64,000 nucleotides of DNA from Chitinophagaceae bacterium (GTDB taxonomy: Bacteria; Bacteroidota; Bacteroidia; Chitinophagales; Chitinophagaceae), in contig JADJBP010000001.1 in NCBI GenBank assembly GCA_016703625.1, positions 744,001-808,000 on the forward strand, given 5' to 3'. The notes below the pieces were generated by a model that was given only the letters and a program-made list of their open reading frames with translations, had not been told where the DNA came from and ran no database searches. Positions 1 to 9,399 of the stretch are shown one piece after another (within the stretch, counting starts at the first letter, position 1; each line of letters opens with the position of its first letter). A program made the position numbers and the translations under genes.

Positions 1-332
1 CGGCGGAGGAGGAGCAACATGTACAAACAACTCAGCCCATCATGATTTCCAATGTTGAGGAACCTGCCATGCAGGACGAAACAGAGGATCTTAGGCGCAG
101 GGCCATGGATCGGATTGCAAAACTGCGTAACTTGTCGTTCAACATTAACGCAGCTGATCCTAACAATGAGTTCGAAACGGTGCCTGCTTACCTTCGCCGC
201 AATATGGAATTGCATAATTCCATTGCTGATGTGGAAAGTTTTTACAGTAACTACACCGTTAAATCCGACGATAATAACCAGGCTACAATAAGTACACTGA
301 ACAGTTTCCTCGAAGGTAAAAAACCTGATTAA
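1..332 (+). CDS. ftsZ: Cell division protein FtsZ, C-terminal part
   Basis: The reading frame is open from the left edge (codons in phase with base 3) and ends at 332. The visible ~110 residues match the linker and C-terminal tail of Bacteroidota FtsZ: an acidic stretch, then a segment resembling RRRAMDRIAKLRNLSFN, then VPAYLRRN, and a short terminal block ending NSFLEGKKPD. The GTPase core lies outside the window. FtsZ is the tubulin-like GTPase that forms the division ring. Two hairpins follow, so it is probably the last gene of the cell-wall/division cluster. The identification rests on the tail only. Confidence 0.8.
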   Translation, partial: AEEEQHVQTTQPIMISNVEEPAMQDETEDLRRRAMDRIAKLRNLSFNINAADPNNEFETVPAYLRRNMELHNSIADVESFYSNYTVKSDDNNQATISTLNSFLEGKKPD

Positions 333-339
333 AATAATG

Positions 340-370
340 ATGCCAATTCCGCAGTAAACGGGATTGGCAT
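340..370 (+). terminator. Hairpin after ftsZ
   Basis: A 12-bp stem (ATGCCAATTCCG with CGGGATTGGCAT, one G·T pair) starts 8 bases after the ftsZ stop. The tail is T-rich but interrupted, so this may act together with the next hairpin. Confidence 0.6.
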
Positions 371-402
371 TTATGTTTGTTTGTGTTTGGTTTTATGAAT
401 AG

Positions 403-435
403 AAGCCCTGCTGAAAAAGCGGGGCTTTAATTTTT
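403..435 (+). terminator. Second terminator after ftsZ
   Basis: A 9-bp stem (AAGCCCTGC with GCGGGGCTT) with loop TGAAAAA is followed by TAATTTTT. It stands between ftsZ and the convergent gene ending at 471. Confidence 0.65.
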
Positions 436-470
436 AATAATGTATCTGAATTTGTTTAACCGGGATGACC

Positions 471-812
471 TCAATTCAGCATTTCCGCACCACGTAGAGC
501 CAGCCAGTTGTTTATCATATCAGTAATTTTTATCGGGTGCCTTACCGCCTGCTTTGGGGCGACAGCCGGTTTTGTTTCCTGCAGGCTTTGTGCGGGTAAA
601 ACATGCTTTTCCAGGTCAAATAAAAGTTTTTGCCGGCTTGCAATGTCCTTTATACCAGCAATGTTGCACGCTTTATCAAAGTCAGTATGCATGCCATAAC
701 CAACTACAAGTTCGGCCAACCCGGGGAATTCGGGTAACGCCAGTATTTTCTTTACAAAATAATACGTTTTATCATGTATTATTTTTGTTTGTACGGTGTA
801 AACATGTTCCAT
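471..812 (-). CDS. Hypothetical protein, 113 aa
   Basis: I do not recognise a family. The protein has no signal peptide or membrane segment. The N-terminal half (about residues 1–75) is mixed alpha/beta-like, a Pro/Ala/Lys-rich linker follows at about 77–90, and a short helix (ITDMINNWLAL) closes it. It starts with ATG and converges on ftsZ across two terminators. It is probably a small cytoplasmic lineage-specific protein. Confidence 0.5.
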   Translation of the reverse strand: MEHVYTVQTKIIHDKTYYFVKKILALPEFPGLAELVVGYGMHTDFDKACNIAGIKDIASRQKLLFDLEKHVLPAQSLQETKPAVAPKQAVRHPIKITDMINNWLALRGAEMLN

Positions 813-1436
813 TTCCTGTGTTTTGAGGTGAGTATTATTATCCCTTTATATTAAACTTATCCATTTTTTAAAAATTGAAGTATTCATCCTGCTTTTTAAT
901 ACATGAATACATACAGTTTTTTCAAAAGGATGGTTTTGTACCTACAGGTACCAGGAAATGGATCGTTCATTGCAATAAATCACGAATTAAAATGTGATCA
1001 GTGCTGTGAACTGAAGGAAATTCAAAGGATAATGCCGAAATGGTTAAATGTTAAGGGAATAGCCACAATTGTGAAATGGTTGTGCAGAGGATATGTAGTA
1101 AATGTAGTAGATCTGTGTTGTAAGGTAATGTAAATGTAAGCCATATGCCCGAAGAAATCAAAAAATGGTGATAAGTTATGTATTGGAACAGGTGCGTTGT
1201 TGCAATTGCTTAAGCACTAAGCGGTTATTTATTTTTATAAAATTAAAAGTGAAAATGGCTGACAGCAAAAAAACAGGCAAATTGAAAAAATGACTGCTTT
1301 TTAAATAGTAAAGAAATGGGATTTTTTTTAAGATTGCATTACCTGCCTTTTAAACCCGGTTTGAAAAAGTAAAACCGGATCAGTAAAGATTACATAACTC
1401 CCGAAATATTAGTTGCATGAACCGGCAATCAAAAAA
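813..1436. other. AT-rich intergenic stretch
   Basis: About 620 bases separate the 113-aa gene from the lipoprotein gene ending at 1437. I see only a weak 76-codon plus-strand frame (903–1133) with no recognisable features, no RNA gene and no clear repeat. Confidence 0.5.
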
Positions 1437-2077
1437 TTAATTTTTAGAACTGTCGTTTTTTGCAGGTGTGATCGAAAGTGGCGGCACACTGGTTTGTGTA
1501 GTTGCAGGTGCAGCCGGTTTACTGTTTAAAGGAGCTCCTACAGCAATATCGCAACGGTGGCCTGGTTCTCCGTGAGGAGGGTTCATTCCGGGTGCGGTTT
1601 TTGTGTATTGGGAACCTGGCTAATTGATACCGGATTTGGTTGGGCATTTGCAGCTGCCGGTTGTTGCTGAACATTGACTGGTGCGGGTTTGCTGTTTAAA
1701 GGTGCACCAACATTGATATCGCAGCGGTGACCCGGCTGGCCATGCGGCGGATTCATACCCGGCGCTGTTGTTGCAGGTGCAGCAGTGTTTGTAATAGTAG
1801 TTGGCTGAGTTACCTGCATGTTATTTTGCTGTGGCATCAGGTTTACCGGTGCTGTTTGTGTTCCGGGAATAGCGGGGGCTGTGCCGGGAATGGTAACAGG
1901 TACGGTATTAGGAACCACATTGGTAGTTTGTATTGTTGATGGCGGTACAGTATCCTTATTTTCTGATCCTGGTGTGATCAATGACTGATCAACATAATCT
2001 GCTTTTTCATTTCCACCACATGAAACAAGGGTACCAAGGGTAAGTCCTGCAACCGCAACATATAATTTAAATCTCAT
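1437..2077 (-). CDS. Pro/Thr/Gln-rich lipoprotein with PPHG–PGHRCDI repeats (frameshifted)
   Basis: The N-terminus is a lipoprotein signal (hydrophobic core, then LVSCGG with the lipidated Cys at about residue 20). A low-complexity region rich in Pro, Thr, Gln and Val follows. A ~29-residue motif, APGMNPPHGQPGHRCDI then VGAPLNSKPA, is read in frame at about 1687–1768. A second copy (GEPGHRCDIAVGAPLNSKPA) lies at about 1513–1598 but in another frame. Adding one base to the T5 run at 1598–1602 joins the two and extends the protein to a stop at 1437–1439. The nominal frame otherwise stops at 1583. It is presumably an outer-membrane or periplasmic lipoprotein; function unknown. Confidence 0.6.
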
Positions 2078-2185
2078 AGTTATACTTTTTTAGTGACTGC
2101 AATTTAAGGTTATTTGTGTAAAATGCAAATCATCGCCAAAAGCTGAAACAGTTTTAACAATCTTATTAATAATATGTTTTATGAA

Positions 2186-3076
2186 TTATTTTTCAAACTG
2201 CAATACAACTTCGCCCGTTTTATTGATATACATATAGTATTTGCCTTTTTCAACCAGGGCAAACCCCTGTTTAAAAGCAGATTGCCGGTCATATTCTGGC
2301 TTTATTAAAAATGTATTGAACTTATCAATAAACCCCCATTTGGCATAGTCGGTCTCAACTGCTGCAAGGCCCCCTGAAAATGAAGCAGCATTTGTATATA
2401 CCGGTTCGATCACCCACTCGCCTTTGGCATTGATAAATCCCCATTTATCAGTTTCATCACGGGCAGGGGCCAGGCCTTCAGCAAAATTTCTAACCAGTGA
2501 AAATTCCTTTTCACTTACAGGGTCTTTTAATATGTTGATGATTTGCCATTTGCTGCCTATTGTTTTTTTTACAGCAAGAACCTTTTCCTTTCCCATGTCG
2601 GTTATATCGTAATATACCGGTTCTATCACATACTTACCCTCCGTGTCAATTAATCCCCAGTTATTATTTTCATTTGAAGCTTTGGCATGACCATTTATAA
2701 AAGAAAAGCAAAGCCTGAATTGCGGGGCAATGATCATTTTTCCCTTTGTATTGATAAATCCCCATTTACCATTTTTCAAAACCCGGGCAAGCCCTTCTGT
2801 AAAATCATCGGCAGCATCAAAATCCGGCTGGATCACCCAATTCCCTTTTTTATCTATAAAACCAAATTTGCCTGAAATTGTACTATGCCCGGCACTGGCA
2901 TATGTAATGCCATTTGTAAAATTTCCGGCCATGCCATATTTTGGTTGAATGATGGTAGCGCCTGTCAGGTTTTTATACCCGATCTTACTGTTTTCAATAA
3001 ACCAGAATAATTGCTGTGCCTGCAGGCTGATTGTCAATACCAGCAGTGCAATGGTGCATGTCAGTTTTTGTTTCAT
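2186..3076 (-). CDS. WG-repeat (KWG) secreted protein
   Basis: 296 residues with an N-terminal signal peptide (MKQKLTCTIALLVLTISLQAQ). The rest is about six WG-type units with the core K-x-G-F-I-D/N-x-K-G-x-W-V-I-x-P, for example KFGFIDKKGNWVIQP, KWGFINTKGKMIIAP, NWGLIDTEGKYVIEP and KWGFINAKGEWVIEP. WG repeats are usually assigned a beta-rich, probably protein-binding fold. It is likely periplasmic or surface exposed. It heads a group of small exported proteins on the minus strand. No catalytic motif is visible. Confidence 0.8.
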   Translation of the reverse strand: MKQKLTCTIALLVLTISLQAQQLFWFIENSKIGYKNLTGATIIQPKYGMAGNFTNGITYASAGHSTISGKFGFIDKKGNWVIQPDFDAADDFTEGLARVLKNGKWGFINTKGKMIIAPQFRLCFSFINGHAKASNENNNWGLIDTEGKYVIEPVYYDITDMGKEKVLAVKKTIGSKWQIINILKDPVSEKEFSLVRNFAEGLAPARDETDKWGFINAKGEWVIEPVYTNAASFSGGLAAVETDYAKWGFIDKFNTFLIKPEYDRQSAFKQGFALVEKGKYYMYINKTGEVVLQFEK

Positions 3077-3112
3077 GAAATTGGTTTTTACCGGCTATGT
3101 ATGTACCCGGAA

Positions 3113-3546
3113 TTAATTTTTTGCAGCATCCCGGATATTTTTGCCCCGCCTCTCATCATTCAGCATAAACATATACGACGTGACCGGGATCTCCGCCAGT
3201 TTTATGGTTTTATCCAGGGTTATCATCAGCATAAGGTCGTCCCATTCTTTATTATCATATTCATAAACAGCAATGATGCTTTTCAGGGGTAATCCCGGAA
3301 GTTGCTCTCCGGGTATAATTTTTTTTATTGTAACTGAGGCGATATTAAATCATTCCCGGTGTGACTGTTCCACCACCCGTTTCCATTTTTCTTCCATATT
3401 TCGGGGATTTGCTCCCAGCCAGGGTTTCATCAGGGAGAATTTTTTTTCCTGTACAGATTTTAAAAATGTTTCTGCCAGCTTTAATTCAGTCTGTGCGTAT
3501 ACATGCGATGCATTGAACAACAGCAGCAGGAAAAATATTTTTTCAT
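3113..3546 (-). pseudogene. Broken small secreted protein gene
   Basis: Read on the minus strand from the ATG at 3544–3546, one extra T in the T6 run (3538–3543) gives a clean signal peptide, MKKIFFLLLLFNASHVYAQ. The frame continues through MKPWLGANPRNMEEKWKRV, meets an in-frame TGA near 3349, and continues in the same frame (FNIASVTIKKIIPGEQ) to a stop at 3113–3115. A TGG-to-TGA change would explain the internal stop (HRE-W-FNIAS). The intact product would be ~144 residues, exported, of unknown family. Overlapping plus-strand frames look like shadows. Confidence 0.5.
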
Positions 3547-3665
3547 GTTTTTTATTTTTGAGTATAATAAATGGTTTTCAAAAATAAAGTAACCGGTTTT
3601 TTTAACAATACCCTATGTTGGGTATAAAAGGCCCGGGAATATTAAAAATACTGCAGGCCGCCCGG

Positions 3666-4289
3666 TCATTGTTTTACAAATTTAATGTCCTTCATGGGTA
3701 AAAAATAATTGGGGATACAGGAGATCGTTTTATCATTTTCAATTTTAAAATCAATGCCTTTAAAACTTACCTGCTCCATGGTGTCATTGAGTGTAAGTGT
3801 AAAACTGTTATTTTCATTGGCTGCATCTTTTACCAGGGTTGCTATATCAGGATATAAAAGGTGCTGCACATAAATGCTGTCGCAATGTGCAAGATCAATA
3901 TGTATTTTACCTTCAGGGTCCGAAAAGGCGTCTTCCATTTTGCCATCCGTGAAAAACTGGCATCTGATATTTGTGAGTAAATATTTGTTTGGATGGCTGA
4001 AAACAATGCTGTAACCCTTGCCCTTTTTTTCCTGGCTGGTTATGGTAAAATCCCTGCCTGCCACTTTATCACTTGTAAGTCTCAGGGTATCGCCATCTGC
4101 CTGGAAGGTCCCGGATGCATTGCGGTCTACGGCACCGTAGCTGAAAAAGAACCTGAATGTACCATCTGCCGAAAAATTAAATCCGGCAACCATTTCTGTT
4201 TTTCTGAAATAATATTCGCCAACTACCTTCATTTGTGACATTGACTGCAGGTTTAAGATCAACAATAAAAAAAGAATACACTTCTTCAA
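3666..4289 (-). CDS. Hypothetical secreted protein, 207 aa
   Basis: It starts with a signal peptide (MKKCILFLLLILNLQSMSQ), so the product is exported. The mature part alternates short beta-like segments (VVGEYYFRKTEMVAGFNFS, GTFQADGDTLRLTSDK) and resembles a small beta-barrel or sandwich, but I cannot name a family. It lies between the broken secreted-protein gene and the formate dehydrogenase genes, all on the minus strand, with 76 bases separating it from the dehydrogenase stop. Confidence 0.6.
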   Translation of the reverse strand: MKKCILFLLLILNLQSMSQMKVVGEYYFRKTEMVAGFNFSADGTFRFFFSYGAVDRNASGTFQADGDTLRLTSDKVAGRDFTITSQEKKGKGYSIVFSHPNKYLLTNIRCQFFTDGKMEDAFSDPEGKIHIDLAHCDSIYVQHLLYPDIATLVKDAANENNSFTLTLNDTMEQVSFKGIDFKIENDKTISCIPNYFLPMKDIKFVKQ

Positions 4290-4365
4290 GGTTCATTTGA
4301 TTTGGTTAAGGTGCGGGAAACAAGTGGCATGATCGGGGTATCTTTAATAAAAGTCCCCTGGAATA

Positions 4366-7179
4366 TTACTGCACTGCTTTTTTATACTTTCCCCTGCTCT
4401 TCCTGATATTAACGGCTACCACTTTATATTCTGGGCACATGGCTTCACTGTCGGATATATCCGATGTGATATTGTTCATCATGATCTCCGGAAAATGAAA
4501 AGTGGAACTCAATATACCTGGTTTTACATCATCTGTGATTTTTGCTTTCACATCTACCTTACCCCTGGCAGATTCTATACAAACCATATCGCCTTCTTCA
4601 ATCAAATGTTTTGCTGCATCAGCCGGGTTGATGAGTAAATAATCTTCCGTGAGTATTTTATTATTGCGGGTCCTGCGGGTCATGGTACCGCAGTTATAAT
4701 GTTCCAGTTCACGGTTGGTAGTGATGATATAAGGATATTCTTTTCCATGCTGTGTTAATTCTGCAGATTCTTTAAAGTGGTTGTGTATAAATTTTCCACG
4801 CCCGCCTTTGAAACTGTCAACGTGCAGCATATCAGAGCCCGTTCCGTCTTTGGCAACCGGCCACTGTTTGCCGTTATCGCCAAGTTCGTTCCATTTTACA
4901 CCGGCAAAGAAGGGAACGATCTGTGAAATTTCTTCCAGTAATGTCTGGGGATCATAATCCGGCTGTGCATATCCCATGCGGTTCATAATGTCCACAATGA
5001 TCTGCCCGTCGGTTTTGGTTCCTTCCAATGGTTCTACCACTTTGTTTACCCTTTGAATTCTTCTTTCGCCATTGGTAAATGTGCCGCTTTTTTCAAGAAA
5101 TGACGCACCGGGCAAAATTACTGTTGCCAGCTTAGCTGTTTCAGTCATGAAGAGTTCCTGAACAACAAACAATTCCAGGTTTTTTAATGCAGCAACCACC
5201 TTGTGCGTGTTTGGATCTGTTTGTGCCATGTCTTCGCCAACAACCCAAATGGCTTTTAATTTGTTGCTGAGGGATGCCTCATACATCTGCGGAATTTTAT
5301 AACCTGCATGAATGGGCAGTTTTGCATGATAAAAGGATTCATACATTTGATGGTATTCCCGATTGGTGACATCCAGGTATCCTGCACCCTGGTGTGGCTG
5401 GCATCCCATATCTGCCGCACCCTGCACATTATTTTGCCCCCGCAGCGGGTTTACACCAACGCCCCTGCGTCCAATATTTCCCGTTATCATGGCCAGGTCG
5501 GCAATGAGCATTACCGTGAAAGTGCCCTGGGTATGTTCTGTTACACCCAATCCATGAAACGACATGGCATTACCTGCCGTGGCATAAGCGATGGCAGCCT
5601 GTTTCACCAGTTCTTTATCAACACCGGTTATTTTTTCCAGTTCATCAATATCCTGGTTAAGGATATGCTGTTTAAAATCTTCGTAACCTTCGGTACGGTT
5701 GTTTATAAATTCCTTGTCTTCCAGTTGTTCCTTTATGATATAGTACAGCATCATATTGAGCAATGCCACATTGGTGCCCGGTTTTAACTGCAAATGAAAA
5801 TCAGCATACCTGGCCAGTTCAATTTTTCGGGGATCGATCACGATGAGTGTTTTTCCCTTCATGGCAGCCTGCTTTATTTTGGCCCCGGTAACCGGGTGTG
5901 CATCGGTTGGGTTGGCGCCGATCACCATCATGCAATCAGTAAATTGAATGTCTTTGATAGAATTGGTAGCAGCACCTGTTCCTAAAGTGCGTTGCAAACC
6001 CAGGGCGGTAGGCGAATGGCAAACACGGGCACAACTGTCAATATTATTGGTACCGATCACTGCACGGAGAAATTTCTGCATCAGGTAATTTTCTTCATTG
6101 GTACAGCGTGCGCTGGAAATGCCTGCAATATAATCGGGACCGAAATTGGTTTTTATTTCCGTCAGTTTACCGGCAATAAAATCATAGGCTTCATCCCAGG
6201 TGGCTTCAACAAATGCACCATTCTTTTTGATCAGTGGTGTTGTTATCCGGTCGGTATGATTGTAAAATGAAAAAGCAAAACGGCCTTTCAGGCAGGTATG
6301 CCCCTGGTTAGATTCGGCATTATAAGGTGCCTGGATTGAATGTACTTTATTTTCCTTTACGGCCACATCCAGGTTACAACCTACGCCGCAGTAAGTACAC
6401 ACTGTTCGCACCCTGGTATCAACTGCAATGGATTTGGATTCGAACACATCAGAAATGGCTGAAGTAGGACACGCCTGTGCACATGCTCCGCAGCTGACAC
6501 AATCTGAGTCTTCAAAATTAACATCCATGCTTTTGATGATATGGCTGTTGAAGCCTCTGCCTGCCATACTCAGTACAAATTCGCCCTGTACTTCATCACA
6601 GGCACGTACACAGCGGTAGCAGTTTATGCACTTCGAAAAATCAGAGGTCATGTAGGGGTGACTCAGGTCTTTCGGTTTATCCAGGTGATTCTTCCCTGCC
6701 GGGTAACGCACATCGCGTATGCCTACCCGTGCTGCAACAGTTTGCAGTTCGCAGTTATTATTTACTTCGCAGGTCAGGCAATCAAGTGGATGATCTGTAA
6801 GTACCAGCTCTATAATATTTTTCCGGAGTTTTTGTATGCGTGTGGAGTTGGGATAAATGTACGAACCGGCCATTACCGGTATGTGGCAACTTGCCTGTGC
6901 TTTTGCCGTACCATTTTCAGTAAGCGCCACATCAACACTGCAAACCCTGCAGGAGCCGAAAGGGTCAAGGTTTGGGGCATCACATAAGGTGGGTACATGA
7001 TCCTTTCCGAAATTTCTCCTGATAAATGTAAGCAATGTTTCTCCCTCATTTATTTCAAACGGTTTGTTATCAATATAGGCAATGCCGGCTTTTGGATTAC
7101 CGTTTGTTGAACCAAAAGTAACCGTAGCGCCTTTTGCCGCCTGCTCATGCTTATCTTCTTTTCTGTAAATGATACCCAT
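4366..7179 (-). CDS. fdhA: Formate dehydrogenase alpha subunit (Mo/W-bisPGD, Cys type)
   Basis: 937 residues in the order of the soluble NAD-linked FDH/NuoG-like family. A [2Fe-2S] domain has Cys66, 77, 80 and 98. A His–Cys3 cluster motif is at H130/C134/C137/C143. Two ferredoxin-type 4Fe-4S motifs lie at C184–C194 and C227–C237, and the proximal 4Fe-4S motif at C261/C264/C268/C296. The molybdopterin domains follow. The catalytic position sits in CARVCHSP: Cys387 replaces the selenocysteine of E. coli FdhF and His388 follows. It oxidises formate to CO2 and passes electrons to the partner encoded 2 bases upstream. A related molybdopterin oxidoreductase with another substrate is possible but the active-site context favours formate. 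Confidence 0.85.
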   Translation of the reverse strand: MGIIYRKEDKHEQAAKGATVTFGSTNGNPKAGIAYIDNKPFEINEGETLLTFIRRNFGKDHVPTLCDAPNLDPFGSCRVCSVDVALTENGTAKAQASCHIPVMAGSYIYPNSTRIQKLRKNIIELVLTDHPLDCLTCEVNNNCELQTVAARVGIRDVRYPAGKNHLDKPKDLSHPYMTSDFSKCINCYRCVRACDEVQGEFVLSMAGRGFNSHIIKSMDVNFEDSDCVSCGACAQACPTSAISDVFESKSIAVDTRVRTVCTYCGVGCNLDVAVKENKVHSIQAPYNAESNQGHTCLKGRFAFSFYNHTDRITTPLIKKNGAFVEATWDEAYDFIAGKLTEIKTNFGPDYIAGISSARCTNEENYLMQKFLRAVIGTNNIDSCARVCHSPTALGLQRTLGTGAATNSIKDIQFTDCMMVIGANPTDAHPVTGAKIKQAAMKGKTLIVIDPRKIELARYADFHLQLKPGTNVALLNMMLYYIIKEQLEDKEFINNRTEGYEDFKQHILNQDIDELEKITGVDKELVKQAAIAYATAGNAMSFHGLGVTEHTQGTFTVMLIADLAMITGNIGRRGVGVNPLRGQNNVQGAADMGCQPHQGAGYLDVTNREYHQMYESFYHAKLPIHAGYKIPQMYEASLSNKLKAIWVVGEDMAQTDPNTHKVVAALKNLELFVVQELFMTETAKLATVILPGASFLEKSGTFTNGERRIQRVNKVVEPLEGTKTDGQIIVDIMNRMGYAQPDYDPQTLLEEISQIVPFFAGVKWNELGDNGKQWPVAKDGTGSDMLHVDSFKGGRGKFIHNHFKESAELTQHGKEYPYIITTNRELEHYNCGTMTRRTRNNKILTEDYLLINPADAAKHLIEEGDMVCIESARGKVDVKAKITDDVKPGILSSTFHFPEIMMNNITSDISDSEAMCPEYKVVAVNIRKSRGKYKKAVQ

Positions 7180-7181
7180 CG

Positions 7182-8837
7182 TCAGGATTTTTTAAAATAA
7201 GGTGAAAGTTCATTTTCAAAATACTGCAATGCATTTTTAACGGGTAATGGCAAACCACCACCCAGGGCACAAAGAGATCCAACCTCTAAAGTTTCAACCA
7301 GGTCATCCAGTAAGTTCCTGTCAATTTTATAATCAGTATCCTGTGCTTTCTTCAGCATTTCATATCCTCTTGTGGATCCAATGCGGCAGGGGAAACATTT
7401 ACCACAACTTTCGTGTGCGGTGAATGCAAATAAATGTTCGAGGTATTTTATGATGGGAAATTTTTCCGGGATGCAGACGATGGAAGCATGCCCCAGTAAG
7501 AATCCGTTTTCGGAAAAGGATTCAAAATCTACCGTCAGGTTATTTATTTTTTCTACCGGTACCAACCCGCCAAGCGGTCCGCCAATGTGCATGGCTTTTA
7601 TGGCTGACCTGAAACCGCCGCCCAGGTTATTGATGACAATATCAAGTGGGGTTCCCATATCCACTTCATACATTCCCGGTTTATTAAAAAAACCATCCAG
7701 TGAAATTAATTTTGTACCGGTTGACTTACCCTTACCGATAGCTGCAAATGCAGTCCCGCCTTTTTTAATGATATAGGGAATACAGGCAAGTGTTTCAACA
7801 TTGTTTACCACGGTAGGCTTGTTGAACAGGCCCTGCTGCGTTGGGTAGGGTGGGCGCACCCTTACTTCGGGCCGTTGTCCTTCAATAGAGGAAAGCAGCG
7901 CCGTTTCTTCACCACAGATATAGGCACCCATGGCCTTTATCATTTTAAAATTAAAATGGAAACCGGTGCCTAATATATTTTCTCCCAGTAAATTTTCATC
8001 CAGTAAATGATTGATTGCCTGTTGCATGATCTCCTGCGATTCGGGATATTCTGCACGGATGTACAATACACCGGTATCGGCACCGGCTATATACCCTGCG
8101 ATCATCATACCCAATAAAACGGAATGGGGCTGATGCTCCATCAGGTAACGGTCGCTGTAAGCCCCCGGGTCGCCTTCATCGGCATTGCAAACAATGAATT
8201 TTTGGTTGCCGTCAGTGTTCCTGCATGAATCCAGTTTGAATGCGATCGGGAAACCTGCACCACCCCTGCCTCTTAAGCCGGAGGTTTTAAGTTCGGATAA
8301 TAATTCTTCCGGTGACCTGGATACTGCAAGCGAAAGTGTTTTGTAATATTCATTGATACCGGTAAAGGATTCAGTTAAAACAGCAGTACCGTAATGGCCA
8401 ACATGGTATGTATCAACTGCTGCAGATTGACCGGATTTTATTTTTTCAATGTCTGCTGCTGCAGTTCCGGAATAGTTTTTTCCATTGCAGTTAAAGGCGC
8501 TGTTCTCATGGCACCTGCCCAGGCAGCACATTTCACCAATTTCTTCGGTTTTAAAATGATGGCCAATTTCTTCTTTCAGTACTTCCTGGGTACCTGCTGT
8601 CATGCAGGCGCTGCCATTGCATATAAATATTTTTTTGCCTTTGTTTTCTTCTTTTAAAAAATCATAAAAACCGGCGGTTCCAAAAACATTGGCAGTGCCC
8701 ATTAAAAATTCCCCGGCCAGTTTTTCCATCCTTTCTTTTGATGGTGTCCCTGTCTCAGCAGCGGCAATACCCAGGGCTTCAAAAAGATTGGTCTTCAACC
8801 CTTTCCTGCCCGATAATTCGCTCAGATTTTTTGACAT
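7182..8837 (-). CDS. Formate dehydrogenase beta subunit (NuoE/NuoF-like, NADH-binding)
   Basis: 551 residues. The N-terminal ~130 residues carry a thioredoxin-like [2Fe-2S] segment (CNGSACMTAGTQ and CCLGRCHE). The NuoF-like part follows with the FMN/NADH signature GLRGRGGAGFP, then CNADEGDPGAYSDR, then GAYICGEETAL, and a C-terminal 4Fe-4S site (SCGKCFPCR plus LCALGG). It corresponds to FdsB with a partial FdsG/NuoE-like domain fused in front. It should reduce NAD+ with electrons from the alpha subunit. Only two bases separate the genes, so they are co-transcribed, beta first. No fdhD/fdsC-type maturation gene is in the window. Confidence 0.85.
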   Translation of the reverse strand: MSKNLSELSGRKGLKTNLFEALGIAAAETGTPSKERMEKLAGEFLMGTANVFGTAGFYDFLKEENKGKKIFICNGSACMTAGTQEVLKEEIGHHFKTEEIGEMCCLGRCHENSAFNCNGKNYSGTAAADIEKIKSGQSAAVDTYHVGHYGTAVLTESFTGINEYYKTLSLAVSRSPEELLSELKTSGLRGRGGAGFPIAFKLDSCRNTDGNQKFIVCNADEGDPGAYSDRYLMEHQPHSVLLGMMIAGYIAGADTGVLYIRAEYPESQEIMQQAINHLLDENLLGENILGTGFHFNFKMIKAMGAYICGEETALLSSIEGQRPEVRVRPPYPTQQGLFNKPTVVNNVETLACIPYIIKKGGTAFAAIGKGKSTGTKLISLDGFFNKPGMYEVDMGTPLDIVINNLGGGFRSAIKAMHIGGPLGGLVPVEKINNLTVDFESFSENGFLLGHASIVCIPEKFPIIKYLEHLFAFTAHESCGKCFPCRIGSTRGYEMLKKAQDTDYKIDRNLLDDLVETLEVGSLCALGGGLPLPVKNALQYFENELSPYFKKS

Positions 8838-9220
8838 GCCCTTTGTTTACAGCAATTTAATTATTTAATGGGTAAAACCCACGTTTTTATGCTTAAATAA
8901 CCAATGGTTTAATTATTTATGTAATACACAGCGCAACAGGTTAAAATGGCAGCCTGGTAATAGCCTTTATGCCAATGAGGTTGGAATATGTATATGATGT
9001 TCTTGTTTACAAATGGACCAGCAATTTTAAAAAACATAAAAAGGGGCCAGGATAAAGATCCAGCCCCAGTTATGTTCCAATATCCCATGAATAACTTGAA
9101 CAAAAGTAACCGGATAATACGCACGGGTTGTTATACTATTCGCGTATTATGTTATATAATTGTATAGAACCACAGTAAATGACAATGAGTTTTGAATATG
9201 CTTGTAATGCCGGCTGCTGT
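8838..9220. other. Intergenic region upstream of the formate dehydrogenase genes
   Basis: About 380 bases hold a minus-strand terminator (9033–9067) and AT-rich sequence that may contain the promoter of the formate dehydrogenase operon. A 71-codon minus-strand frame (8909–9124) runs through the terminator and looks spurious. Confidence 0.5.
9033..9067 (-). terminator. Terminator of the molybdenum hydroxylase remnant
   Basis: On the minus strand GGGGC pairs with GCCCC around an inner GAT/ATC stem and a short loop, and TTTTT follows. It lies downstream of the gene fragment ending at 9221. Confidence 0.6.
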
Positions 9221-9358
9221 TTACAAAAGTTTATCAGGAGTTATCGGCAATTGCCTGATCCTTTTGCCGGTGGCATTATACACTGCATTGGCGATAGCAG
9301 GCGCTACACCTACCAGGGCTATTTCGCCAATGCCTTTGTGGTTATTTTTTTCCGTTAT
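9221..9358 (-). pseudogene. Xanthine dehydrogenase-family molybdopterin subunit, C-terminal fragment
   Basis: On the minus strand, in frame to the stop at 9221–9223, the sequence reads ITEKNNHKGIGEIALVG followed by VAPAIANAVYNATGKRI and a short tail ending PDKLL. This is the typical C-terminus of the molybdopterin-binding subunit of the xanthine dehydrogenase / aldehyde or isoquinoline oxidoreductase family. Further 5' the frame breaks (stop at 9359–9361) and the sequence degrades into a poly-G tract. The full gene would need ~700 more codons, which are absent. The fragment most likely marks a contig end or a misjoin. Confidence 0.6.
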
Positions 9359-9399
9359 TCAGGGGGGTGATGGCCGGGATAAAAATGGTTGTATTTTTC

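Noticed and set aside
903..1133. 76-codon plus-strand ORF
   Set aside because: No signal, domain or conserved pattern, in an AT-rich gap; odds of a chance frame are high.
5308..5787. 159-codon ORF antisense to fdhA
   Set aside because: Shadow frame of a well-supported gene with no independent features.
8909..9124. 71-codon minus-strand ORF upstream of the formate dehydrogenase genes
   Set aside because: It runs through a clear terminator hairpin and has no family features.
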